Positions 27,080 to 34,906 of a stretch of DNA of 64,000 bases are shown in pieces (position 1 is the stretch's first letter; each line of letters starts with the position of its first letter). The translations under genes were made by a program, and so were the position numbers. The notes under the pieces are model-generated. The model worked only from the letters and a program-made list of their open reading frames with translations, was not told the DNA's origin and ran no database searches. Source of the stretch: Gammaproteobacteria bacterium (GTDB lineage: Bacteria > Pseudomonadota > Gammaproteobacteria > Pseudomonadales > Azotimanducaceae); contig VXYL01000014.1 of the NCBI GenBank assembly GCA_009846005.1, positions 36,478 to 100,477 of the forward strand, written 5' to 3'.

Positions 27080-28139
27080 TGTCCCAACGCTCCACGCCCT
27101 CGTAGGGGCGACCCTTGTGGTCGCCCGCGTCCGGCTCGGCGAGTTGGAGGGTGGCGCGCTGCTCGCCATGAATCCGCCACGACGGTCGCGGCGACCGAAG
27201 CGATCCATCATCGGTGTCGAGCGTTTGCCACATGTCGCGAACCGCCAGGTGAGGATCGGCCAGCACCTCGTCGAGGGTCTGCACAATGCCCACCGGGATC
27301 CGGCATTCGTCGATGCGTTGCTCGATCTCGGCCCTCGAGAGCGGCAACAGGACGTCGGCGATGAGGTCATGCAGCGCGTCGCGGTTTCGCATGCGCGCCT
27401 CGTTCGTGGCGAAGCGTTCGTCGATGGCGAGTTCCGGTCGTTCGAGGAATACCGTGAATGGATCCCAGAACGTCGGCACGATGTTCATATAGATCCACCC
27501 GTCCGCGCAGCGGAACAGGTTCGACGGCACCACCGAGTGGAAATCGCTGCCGTGGCGCGAGCGGATCACCCGGTTGCAGTGCCACATCACCGTCGTGAAC
27601 TGGCTGAGCGACATGACGACTTCCAGCATGCCGATGTCGATGGCGTTGCGTTCGGCGGCCACACGACAGGCGTTGGCGGCAGTGAAGGCCAAGGCGCCGC
27701 TCTGGAACTCGACGTAGTGGCCAGGCAGCGACAGCGGTGCCCGGTCGGGATCGCCCATCAGGTTGGTATAGCCGCCCATCGCGAGCAGGACGTTGGGCGT
27801 CCCTTGCCAGTTGCGCTTTGGGCCGGTGCGTCCGAATGGCGTGATGGCGCATTTGACCGGGGTTGTCCAATCGTCGAAGCCAAGTGCATCGATGCCGACG
27901 GCGTCTTTGGCTTGTGCGACGACGACGTCCGCGTTTGCGGCAAGCGTGGCAACGAGCTCCGGGTCGTCGGTCCGAACGCGACGTTTGCCGGGGTGAAGGA
28001 ACAACGACATCGCCTTGGAACGAACCCAGGCCGGTTCGTCCGCGCCTGTTTCGATTCGAACGACGTCGTAGCCGGATTGGGCGAACAATCGACCGCAAAA
28101 TCCGGCCGCGAACCCTCCGATTTCGAGTACCCGATCCAT
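27072..28139 (-). CDS. CaiB/BaiF family CoA transferase (first of a pair)
   Basis: A 355-residue, somewhat degenerate class III CoA transferase: RVLEIGGFAAGFCGRLFAQSGYDVVRIE, then GPKRNWQGTPNVLLAMGGYTNLMGDPDRAP and IDIGMLEVVMSLSQF. It lacks a clear GLDY-type segment, as one subunit of two-gene CoA transferases often does. Its last 20 or so residues (AGDHKGRPYEG and on) are encoded by a palindromic repeat element (27101-27135), so the C-terminus has been remodelled by insertion. It starts the CaiB-CaiB-GNAT operon. Confidence 0.85.
   Translation of the reverse strand: MDRVLEIGGFAAGFCGRLFAQSGYDVVRIETGADEPAWVRSKAMSLFLHPGKRRVRTDDPELVATLAANADVVVAQAKDAVGIDALGFDDWTTPVKCAITPFGRTGPKRNWQGTPNVLLAMGGYTNLMGDPDRAPLSLPGHYVEFQSGALAFTAANACRVAAERNAIDIGMLEVVMSLSQFTTVMWHCNRVIRSRHGSDFHSVVPSNLFRCADGWIYMNIVPTFWDPFTVFLERPELAIDERFATNEARMRNRDALHDLIADVLLPLSRAEIEQRIDECRIPVGIVQTLDEVLADPHLAVRDMWQTLDTDDGSLRSPRPSWRIHGEQRATLQLAEPDAGDHKGRPYEGVERWDNG
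27101..27135. repeat. Palindromic repeat element encoding the end of a CoA transferase
   Basis: cgtaggggcgaccc ttgt ggtcgcccg followed by cgtccggc; the same core and flank recur at 54401-54437, and the core alone at 35950-35976 and 61261-61287. Arms gggcgacc/ggtcgccc form a hairpin. It is translated in frame on the minus strand as DAGDHKGRPYEG. Confidence 0.88.
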
Positions 28140-28208
28140 GGGGCGGCGAGCATAGCGCGACCCGCGTCCGTTTTTCCTTCAACCCGTCGCAGAAAAGGCG
28201 ACGGCGCA

Positions 28209-29063
28209 CTAGGGTTTCTCGGCGATGGTCGTTATGCCGAAAGGAATACATGCCTGCTTGTGACTTGCCGATCCGGGCCTCAGACCATCGAGGGCGGTGA
28301 TACCCCTTGGCCGGGGATCCTCCCACAGGCCCTTGATGACCAGTCCCGCCGATACTTGGCCGTTGACGATGTCCGACACGAGATGATTGGTTTCTCCGAA
28401 CGACGTGCCTTCCTCGAAGTTCACCAGCCCGTCGGATTCGCGCTCGAGCAACGGACCGCTGACGTGGGGTTGGCTGAACCTCATGACGTAGCCCTTACCG
28501 TCCCAACCCTTGTCTTCGGCCAGGTAGAACGCGGGGTAGGTGTATTGGGAGCAGTACCTTCCACCCCGGTTCAGGACCCGGTTGACCGCTTCGTACACTT
28601 CCGTGAGGTCGGGTACGTATAGAAGGGAAATGGGTTGATGTACCCAGGAGAAACGGTTGTCTTCGAACACCGAGAGGTCGCGCATGTCGCCCTGTATGGT
28701 CTCGACGTCGTAACCGTAGTGGCGCGCTGCGGCGTGGTCGCGTTCGAGTTGCTCGGGCGTCAGGTCGAACACCGTCACCTGCGCGCCGAGCAACGAGTAG
28801 ATGACGGACTGCTGACCGCCTCCGCCTGCCAGACACAGTACCCGGTCGCCGGGTTTCACCCGGCACATCAGGAAGTCCCAGGTTGGCTTGTCCAGCCACG
28901 GTTCCGACAGCAAGGCGTCCTGCTGCCCGGTTCGGTATCTGCGGAAGAGCTCGGTGTCGAGGTCTAGGTAGGGTTCGCCGTATTCGCCCGCCGCCAGCGC
29001 CTGCAACGTCAGTTCGAGATTTCGCGCAGCGTGGGCATCCATCCAGTCATCTTTTTTTGCCAT
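28209..29063 (-). CDS. SAM-dependent methyltransferase, class I
   Basis: 284 residues. Motif I is VLCLAGGGGQQSVIYSLLGA, followed by an acidic residue in VTVFDLTPEQLERD and motif IV QPISLLYVPDLTEVY. The fold is that of small-molecule or ubiquinone-like methyltransferases; the substrate is not evident. Translation most likely starts at ATG 29063 (MAKKDDWMDAH); the longer open frame upstream is antisense to the glycosylase gene. The start follows the SMUG-type glycosylase stop by 10 bases. Confidence 0.85.
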   Translation of the reverse strand: MAKKDDWMDAHAARNLELTLQALAAGEYGEPYLDLDTELFRRYRTGQQDALLSEPWLDKPTWDFLMCRVKPGDRVLCLAGGGGQQSVIYSLLGAQVTVFDLTPEQLERDHAAARHYGYDVETIQGDMRDLSVFEDNRFSWVHQPISLLYVPDLTEVYEAVNRVLNRGGRYCSQYTYPAFYLAEDKGWDGKGYVMRFSQPHVSGPLLERESDGLVNFEEGTSFGETNHLVSDIVNGQVSAGLVIKGLWEDPRPRGITALDGLRPGSASHKQACIPFGITTIAEKP

Positions 29064-29073
29064 CTGAAGAACG

Positions 29074-29802
29074 CTAGGGAAGTCCAACGCCGAGGTCGGC
29101 GAGTTGTCTCTCGACCTGTTGGACCCAGCCGCGATTGGCAGCGGGACTTGCCGGGCTTGGATGAAGGATGTGGCCGATGCGAAGGTCCTTGCCACTAAGA
29201 ACCGTGCGAGCGCGTGCCTCCCCGAACAGGCCCACGCCGAGGACGAGCTTCGGTTGCAGGTAGTCCGCGATTTGGACGAGAGCGCGATCGCATGCTGCAT
29301 AGAGGGGCTCGCGTTCCTGCGGCGGCAGCTTGTCCGGCGTCCGGTTGCGCCCGGTCTCCTCCAGGAACGCGAGTGGGCAGTAGTTCCAGACGAAGAACCG
29401 CCGGAAGAACGCATCCGGCGTCATGAAGCGGTCCTTCGCCCAGCCCCAAAGACGTTGCCCGCTGATCTCGCTGCGCGTGCATTGATAACCTTCAATCGGT
29501 CGCCTCGGATGCTGGTCCCTGGGAGGCGCGACGCCGTCGCGGATGCCGAGCCAGTCCGTGACAGCGATCACTTCTCCGAATGGCACGCCGGTCTGCACCA
29601 TGCCGAATGGCCCCGGGTTCATCCCAAGCAGCAGGATCTGCGCCTCGCGTCGGCAGTAGCGGAGTAGGTACTGCCGATGCGCCTCGAAGGCGTAGACCAG
29701 CGGATTGTAGACATGGTGGACCGGCGGACCGAACCGGCACCGGGAGGCGGCGCGGCCGAGGTTTCCGGCGATCTTCTCGGGGGTCATCGGGGTTGTTGTC
29801 AT
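29074..29802 (-). CDS. SMUG1-type uracil-DNA glycosylase family protein
   Basis: 242 residues. The active-site motif LGMNPGPFGMVQTGVPFGEV (60-78) and the DNA-intercalating motif HPSPASPAANRGW (near 210-222) are diagnostic of SMUG1-like glycosylases, which remove uracil or oxidised pyrimidines from DNA for base-excision repair. Length and motif spacing are normal. It is divergent from sqdB across 120 bases that must hold both promoters. Confidence 0.93.
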   Translation of the reverse strand: MTTTPMTPEKIAGNLGRAASRCRFGPPVHHVYNPLVYAFEAHRQYLLRYCRREAQILLLGMNPGPFGMVQTGVPFGEVIAVTDWLGIRDGVAPPRDQHPRRPIEGYQCTRSEISGQRLWGWAKDRFMTPDAFFRRFFVWNYCPLAFLEETGRNRTPDKLPPQEREPLYAACDRALVQIADYLQPKLVLGVGLFGEARARTVLSGKDLRIGHILHPSPASPAANRGWVQQVERQLADLGVGLP

Positions 29803-29922
29803 GGCGCCGGGAAGTCTACGGCTTACCGGTCTCGGCGGGGGGTTTCGTGAGTCGCCGCCCGCTTGGGTTCGGTCGGACAGTGCTGTACCCTGCCGGTGTG
29901 ACGGGCAGTTGAGACCGCTTGG

Positions 29923-31146
29923 GTGCGAGTCGCGGTACTAGGTGGAGACGGTTTCGTCGGCTGGCCGACGACGCTGCACCTTTCCAACCTCGATCACGAG
30001 GTTGCCGTGGTCGACAACCTTAGCCGGCGGTGGATCGACACCGAACTCGGCGTGCAGTCACTGACGCCAATGGACTCCATCCAGGAGCGCCAGCGCATCT
30101 GGAAGGAGGTCACGGGTCGCTCACTGCTGTTCGAACACATCGACGTCGCGGACGAGTATCCCCGGTTTAAGGACTGGTTGGCCGAGTGGCGGCCCGATGC
30201 GGTCGTCCACTTCGCCGAGCAGCGGGCCGCGCCGTACTCCATGAAGAGCGACCGCCACAAGACGTACACGGTCAACAACAACGTCAACGCCACCCACAAC
30301 CTGCTCAACGCGCTCGTGGCCACCGAGACCGATGCCCATGTCGTCCACTTGGGCACCATGGGCGTGTACGGCTATTCGACGGCAGGCGCGTCGATTCCCG
30401 AGGGCTACCTGACGGTCGACGTGACTCTGGACGATGGCGGCAAGACCTCCCGCGAGATCCTCTACCCCACCGACGCGGGCAGCATCTACCACATGACCAA
30501 GTGCCTGGATCAGGTGCTGTTCCAGTTCTACGCCAAGAACGACGGGGTACGGATCACCGACCTGCACCAGGGCATCGTCTGGGGGACGCACACGGACCAG
30601 ACCCGGCGCCACGAACAGCTCATCAACCGCTTCGACTACGACGGCGACTACGGCACGGTGTTGAACCGCTTCCTGATCCAGGCGGCGCTGCACCACCCGT
30701 TGACGGTTCACGGCACCGGCGGTCAGAGCCGGGCCTTCATTCACATCCAGGACTCGGTCCGGTGCATCGCGATCGCGCTGGCCAATCCTCCCAAGCGCGG
30801 CGAGCGCACCAAGATCTTCAACCAAATGACCGAAGTCCATCGGGTGCGCGATCTGGCGAAGCTCGTCAGCGAACTCACGGAGGCCGACATCGTCTACCTC
30901 CCCAATCCGCGCAAGGAGGCCGCGGAGAACGAACTGTCCGTGAAGAACGATCAGTTCATGGCTCTCGGCCTCGACCCCATCAAGCTGCAGACCGGGCTGC
31001 TCAGCGAACTCGTCGACGTGGCCGGCAAGTACATCCACCGCGTCGACCGGTCCCGCATTCCGAGCACATCCGCATGGACCCGGGAGATCGCCGCGAAGCT
31101 GGTCACCGAGATAGAAGCGAACGGCGCGCCCGGCGGCGCCGATTGA
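29923..31146 (+). CDS. sqdB: UDP-sulfoquinovose synthase
   Basis: 407 residues, the normal length for SQD1/SqdB, which makes UDP-sulfoquinovose from UDP-glucose and sulfite. The NAD-binding GGDGFVGW is at 7-14 and the FAEQRAAPYSM segment is typical of the family. Thr145 in HLGTMGVYGYS and YxxxK at 189-193 (IYHMTK) are the catalytic residues. The start is GTG 29923. It is first in an sqdB-sqdD-sqdC operon for sulfoquinovosyl diacylglycerol, a phosphate-free anionic membrane lipid. Confidence 0.96.
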   Translation: MRVAVLGGDGFVGWPTTLHLSNLDHEVAVVDNLSRRWIDTELGVQSLTPMDSIQERQRIWKEVTGRSLLFEHIDVADEYPRFKDWLAEWRPDAVVHFAEQRAAPYSMKSDRHKTYTVNNNVNATHNLLNALVATETDAHVVHLGTMGVYGYSTAGASIPEGYLTVDVTLDDGGKTSREILYPTDAGSIYHMTKCLDQVLFQFYAKNDGVRITDLHQGIVWGTHTDQTRRHEQLINRFDYDGDYGTVLNRFLIQAALHHPLTVHGTGGQSRAFIHIQDSVRCIAIALANPPKRGERTKIFNQMTEVHRVRDLAKLVSELTEADIVYLPNPRKEAAENELSVKNDQFMALGLDPIKLQTGLLSELVDVAGKYIHRVDRSRIPSTSAWTREIAAKLVTEIEANGAPGGAD

Positions 31147-31186
31147 TCCGGCTCGGCGCACGCATTCAACCAAAACCAAGGCCGAC

Positions 31187-31975
31187 GTGTTCGCCTACGT
31201 GACGCTGGTCACGAACGCCGACTACCGGGTCGGCGCGCTGGCCTTGGCCCGCTCCCTGCGCACCGTCGGAAGCGAGTGGCCGCTGGTGGTGTTGGCCACC
31301 GAGGCAGCCGGTTCGCTCGCCGAACTCGAGAACGAAGGATGTACGATCGAGCGGGTCTTGCCGCCGGCCTTCTCGGGCGAGTTCCGGCGCCGTCACGAGC
31401 GGAGCGCGTTGCACGCCAGGGCGCCGTACACGAAAGGCAGCAAGCCGGCCTTTCACGATCCCTTGGGCAACTTCTGCAAGCTCTCGGTGTGGCAGCTCAC
31501 CCGCTACGAACGAGTCGTCTTCCTCGACGCCGATACGCTGGTCATCAAGAACATCGACAAGCTGTTCGGCTACCCCGAGTTCTCGGCTGCGCCCAACCTT
31601 TACGAGACGCTCGAGGACATGCACCGCCTCAACTCCGGCGTATTCGTCGCCGCGCCGAGCCTCGACACGTACGCGGCCATGCGCGACCGCGTCGACCGAC
31701 CCGATGTCTTCTGGCGCCGCACCGACCAGACCTTCCTGGAGAGCTACTTCCCGGACTGGCACGGCCTGCCCTATACCTACAACGCGCTGCAGTACGTCTA
31801 CTTCAACCTGCCGCAGATGTGGCGCTGGTCGAGCATCAAGGTCGTCCACTACCAGTACGAAAAGCCCTGGGAGCAGGATCATCCGAAGGCCGAAAAACTC
31901 CGGCCGTTGATCGACCTTTGGCAGACGGTTCTCGACGGCAACCCCGTGCCGTCAGATCTGGTAGACCCGTGCTAG
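31187..31975 (+). CDS. sqdD: Glycogenin-like GT8 glycosyltransferase, SqdD-like
   Basis: 262 residues of the GT-A, family 8 type: N-terminal YVTLVTNADYRVGALALARSL, the metal-binding DxD as DAD at 114-116 (VVFLDADTL), NSGVFV and DQTFLESYF. In Rhodobacter sphaeroides sqdD encodes a glycogenin-like protein between sqdB and sqdC. The same order here supports transfer of sulfoquinovose to a lipid acceptor, or a related step. The start is GTG 31187, and the gene overlaps sqdC by 7 bases. Confidence 0.85.
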   Translation: MFAYVTLVTNADYRVGALALARSLRTVGSEWPLVVLATEAAGSLAELENEGCTIERVLPPAFSGEFRRRHERSALHARAPYTKGSKPAFHDPLGNFCKLSVWQLTRYERVVFLDADTLVIKNIDKLFGYPEFSAAPNLYETLEDMHRLNSGVFVAAPSLDTYAAMRDRVDRPDVFWRRTDQTFLESYFPDWHGLPYTYNALQYVYFNLPQMWRWSSIKVVHYQYEKPWEQDHPKAEKLRPLIDLWQTVLDGNPVPSDLVDPC

Positions 31976-32886
31976 TCGCCGTCACCGGAGCGACGGGAAT
32001 CGTCGGTCGCTTCGTCGTGGAACGGTTGGCTGCGGAAGGGGCCGGAATCCGAGCATTGGTCCGCCCAACATCCGATCGACGGGAGCTGCCTGCGGATGTC
32101 GAATGGGTCGTGGGCGGCATGACCGACTCCTCGGCGCTTTCGGATCTGGTCGAAGGTGTCGACGCCGTCGTGCATTGTGCCTACGAGCACGCTCCGGGCC
32201 GCTATCGGGGCGGCGAGGGCGACGATTTGCCGGGATTCTGGCGAGCGAACCTTCAAGGCGGGGTCGAATTGTTGCGCAACGCTCGCGATGCGGGCGTGCG
32301 CCGGTTGGTGCTCATGTCCAGCCGTGCCGTCTTCGGGCAGCATTCGCCGCCGGATTCTTGGGTCGACGACGACACCCGGCCGGTGCCGGATACGCACTAC
32401 GGAGCTCTGAAGGTCTCCTTGGAAGCCCACGCAAGCGCCTTCGCCACCGTCGACGGGGTTTGCTTCTGCAGTTTGCGGCCCACGGGCGTTTTCGGGGTCA
32501 CCTATCCCCTTGAGCGAACCAAGTGGCTGGATCTCGCGCTCAGGATCATCCGAGACGAACGATTGCCGCCCGCCCGACTGGCCACCGAAGTCCACGGTCG
32601 CGACGTGGCTGCGGCGGTTTGGCTGCTCCTAACGACACCTGCGGAACGCATTGCTGGATGCTCCTTCAACTGTTCCGATTTGATCGTAGACAGCCGGGAC
32701 ATCATGGCGGGGTTGGCGGATCGCCTTGGGGTCGAGCGGCCCCTCCCGGACCCTGCGGACAACGTGTTGCGCAACCCCATGAGAGGGTCTGCGCTCCAGT
32801 CACTCGGGTGGTGTCCCGGCGGGGACGTCTTACTGGAACGTACGATCGGCGAGGTCGCTTCGGCGGCGGTGCGCCTCGCTTCCTAG
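31969..32886 (+). CDS. sqdC: NAD-dependent epimerase/reductase, SqdC-like
   Basis: 305 residues of an extended SDR: VTGATGIVGRFVVERL, the SSRAVFG serine stretch and YGALK (YxxxK) active site, then RPTGVFG. The setting after sqdB and sqdD matches the third gene of the R. sphaeroides sqdBDC operon, whose biochemical step is less certain than that of SqdB. GTG 31969 lies 7 bases inside the end of sqdD; the long frame extending left is a shadow of that gene. The stop converges with the DUF1993 gene, overlapping 4 bases. Confidence 0.8.
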   Translation: MLVAVTGATGIVGRFVVERLAAEGAGIRALVRPTSDRRELPADVEWVVGGMTDSSALSDLVEGVDAVVHCAYEHAPGRYRGGEGDDLPGFWRANLQGGVELLRNARDAGVRRLVLMSSRAVFGQHSPPDSWVDDDTRPVPDTHYGALKVSLEAHASAFATVDGVCFCSLRPTGVFGVTYPLERTKWLDLALRIIRDERLPPARLATEVHGRDVAAAVWLLLTTPAERIAGCSFNCSDLIVDSRDIMAGLADRLGVERPLPDPADNVLRNPMRGSALQSLGWCPGGDVLLERTIGEVASAAVRLAS

Positions 32887-33401
32887 CGATTCAACCGCGG
32901 TCGTCCCATGAAGTCCCGCTTGCCGATCTGCGTGCCCTTCATGCGCAGCATGTCGTAGGTCGTGGTGGCGTGGAAGTAGAAGTTCGGCAGCGAGAACGTC
33001 AGCAGGAAATCCGCGGCCTTGAAGGGCATGACGAGGCTGCCCATGCGGAACTCCATGGGGTTGCCCTCGAAGGCGTTCACCTTCTCGGCGCTGTACTGGG
33101 TGACGCCTTCCCGGGCTTCGGCCACCAGCCCTTGCAAACCGGCGTAGTCGAGTTCTAGAGAGGGCGGCGGCGAGAAAACCCCCGCCTCGACGCCCTTCAA
33201 CGCTCCGAGCGAGTGGTGTGCGACGGAGATGACCTGGAAGCGGAACGGGAGCATGTCGTCGATCAACTGCATGCCGATGACATCGTCGAGGTCGATGCCG
33301 TTCTCCTCGCAATGGGCCCGGCCCTTTTCGAGCACCCCTTCGATCGCGGGAAGAATCTGTTGATAGGTGCCGACGGTGGCGTCGTAGAGGGAAGTGGACA
33401 T
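32883..33401 (-). CDS. DUF1993 family protein
   Basis: 172 residues matching the DUF1993 four-helix (DinB-like) family: LYDATVGTYQQILPAIEGVLEKG, LIDDMLPFRFQV, FSLPNFYFHATTTYDMLR and KRDFMGR. The family is widespread and of unknown function, with a likely metal-binding helical bundle (H in FYFHATT). It is divergent from the gene at 33538 across a region with a perfect hairpin. Confidence 0.88.
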   Translation of the reverse strand: MSTSLYDATVGTYQQILPAIEGVLEKGRAHCEENGIDLDDVIGMQLIDDMLPFRFQVISVAHHSLGALKGVEAGVFSPPPSLELDYAGLQGLVAEAREGVTQYSAEKVNAFEGNPMEFRMGSLVMPFKAADFLLTFSLPNFYFHATTTYDMLRMKGTQIGKRDFMGRPRLNR

Positions 33402-33450
33402 TGGGCCTCCGGTTGTTGAGGATTACGGCGAAAGCGCGCGAGTATAACGA

Positions 33451-33477
33451 CGACGCGACTGCAACGCAGTCGCGTCG
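33451..33477. repeat. Perfect 12-bp hairpin between two divergent starts
   Basis: cgacgcgactgc, a 3-base loop (aac), then gcagtcgcgtcg: an uninterrupted 12-bp inverted repeat located 50 bases before the DUF1993 ATG and 60 before the DUF385-like ATG. A tataac box abuts it. There is no T-run and both genes point away, so an operator or structured leader fits better than a terminator. Confidence 0.8.
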
Positions 33478-33537
33478 GTGCTGGAGAGGCGTTCGAGTAG
33501 ACGTTGGTGGTTGCGCAGCAGTGAAGAGGTGGGGCTC

Positions 33538-33942
33538 ATGAAGGTGTTGAAGATCCTAGGCATCGCCCTGGTCGTCTACGTGGCGATCGTCGTGCTGTTC
33601 GAGTCCCTGCTCGGCTATTTCCAGCCGGAACCACCGGGTTCGCTGACCATCACCACGACCGACGAGGACGGCAATACGTACGACCGGGTACTGACCGAGC
33701 TTGCCAGCGACGGCAAGGTCTACGTCGCGGTCAACCATTGGCCCCGCGCCTGGTATCGCCGCACGCTCGTCAATCCAAACGTCAAGGTCTCGCGGGGCGG
33801 AGGCCCGGGACAGGACCACGTGGCGGTTACGGTGACGGAAGACGAACACGACCGGGTCGCTGAGGACAATCCGCTCGGCGTGGCGTTTCGTTTCCTGATG
33901 GGATTCCCGCCGCGGTATTTCGTGCGGCTTGATCCGGCTTGA
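33538..33942 (+). CDS. DUF385-like (deazaflavin-nitroreductase-type fold) membrane-anchored protein
   Basis: 134 residues: one N-terminal membrane helix (ILGIALVVYVAIVVLFESLLGYF), then a small beta-barrel domain (SLTITTTDEDGNTYDRVL, KVYVAVNHWPRAWYRRTLVNPNVKVS, NPLGVAFRFLMGFPPRYFVRLDP). This pattern is seen in gammaproteobacterial proteins annotated as nitroreductase/quinone reductase family. It probably binds a flavin or other cofactor at the membrane; activity is unknown. gaggtgggg precedes ATG 33538. Confidence 0.75.
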   Translation: MKVLKILGIALVVYVAIVVLFESLLGYFQPEPPGSLTITTTDEDGNTYDRVLTELASDGKVYVAVNHWPRAWYRRTLVNPNVKVSRGGGPGQDHVAVTVTEDEHDRVAEDNPLGVAFRFLMGFPPRYFVRLDPA

Positions 33943-33948
33943 GTTCGG

Positions 33949-34824
33949 CTATGCGCGGCGCCAGCGACGCGGCCGCATCGTTCCACCGCCCAAACGCCGG
34001 TCGAGGCGCTCGAACTCCTCGCGGTCGGCACCGCGCCAGCGCAGATCGTTGAGCTCCTCGGCCAGCGGCACGTCCTCCACTAGGATGGCCAAACGCTTGT
34101 ACAAGGCGACTTCGTCCCTCATTTCGTTGAGCGTTTGAGCAAGCCGGATGCCGCCCCGCACGCTCACGTCCCAGTTCGCGGAATGGGGGGGTATCGCTTC
34201 GACTGTCCCGTATCGGGTCAATAGCGCGGACGCCGTCTTGGCCCCGAATCCGGGAACGCCGGGGATGCCGTCCGCGGTATCGCCGACCAGCGCCAGCCAA
34301 TCGGGGATGCTCGCCGGATTGCAGCCGTTGCGTTGGCGCACGCCGTCCTCGTCGATGACGCGGCGGCGCATCCGGTCGACCTGCACGACGCGGTTGCCGG
34401 TCACGCACTGGCCGAGATCCTTGTCGGGCGTAAGGATGCGTACCTGCGCCACCTGGTCGCGCCAGCGTTTCGCGGCCGTCGCTAGGGCGTCGTCGGCCTC
34501 GTAGCGGTCCATCGACCAGACCGTGATACCGAGCGCCGCCACGGCTTCCTCGACGAGATCCATCTGTGCGACGAGCACCGGGTCCATGCCTGCGCCGGTC
34601 TTGTAGCCGGCGAACAGGTCGTTACGGAACGACTCGATGGGGTTGTCGAACGCCACGGCGATGTGGGTGACTTCCTCTTCCGGGTCGTCCAGCAGGCCGA
34701 GCATGGACGCGACGACGCCTGCCGTTCCCTTGACGTCCATGCCATCGGGCGCGACGCGCTCGGGCCGCTTCGAGTACTGGGCCCGAAATAGCTCAAAGGT
34801 GCCGTCGACCACGTGCAGGCGCAT
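33949..34824 (-). CDS. 5'-3' exonuclease (FEN / PolI N-terminal nuclease family)
   Basis: 291 residues, a stand-alone flap-nuclease-like enzyme similar in size to the 5' nuclease domain of Pol I. Acidic metal ligands are in HVVDGTFELFRAQY, AFDNPIESFRNDLF, YEADDALAT and TPDKDLGQ; the helix-hairpin-helix DNA-binding motif is GDTADGIPGVPGFGAKTASALL. It would remove flaps or primers in repair. The tail is basic (RPRRWRRA). It converges with the preceding gene at a 6-base gap. Confidence 0.92.
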   Translation of the reverse strand: MRLHVVDGTFELFRAQYSKRPERVAPDGMDVKGTAGVVASMLGLLDDPEEEVTHIAVAFDNPIESFRNDLFAGYKTGAGMDPVLVAQMDLVEEAVAALGITVWSMDRYEADDALATAAKRWRDQVAQVRILTPDKDLGQCVTGNRVVQVDRMRRRVIDEDGVRQRNGCNPASIPDWLALVGDTADGIPGVPGFGAKTASALLTRYGTVEAIPPHSANWDVSVRGGIRLAQTLNEMRDEVALYKRLAILVEDVPLAEELNDLRWRGADREEFERLDRRLGGGTMRPRRWRRA

Positions 34825-34906
34825 GGGGCCATTACAAACGACCCGGCGCGCAGGTGCAAAACGGCTTACTATCGGCGGTCAGTCCGAATCACCGGGAGGG
34901 GCTAAC

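Noticed and set aside
26973..28622. 549-codon plus-strand open frame
   Set aside because: Antisense to the two CaiB CoA transferases; no recognisable motif.
31276..31968. N-terminal extension of the SqdC-like protein
   Set aside because: Shadow of sqdD; the Rossmann start VTGATGIVG lies just after GTG 31969.
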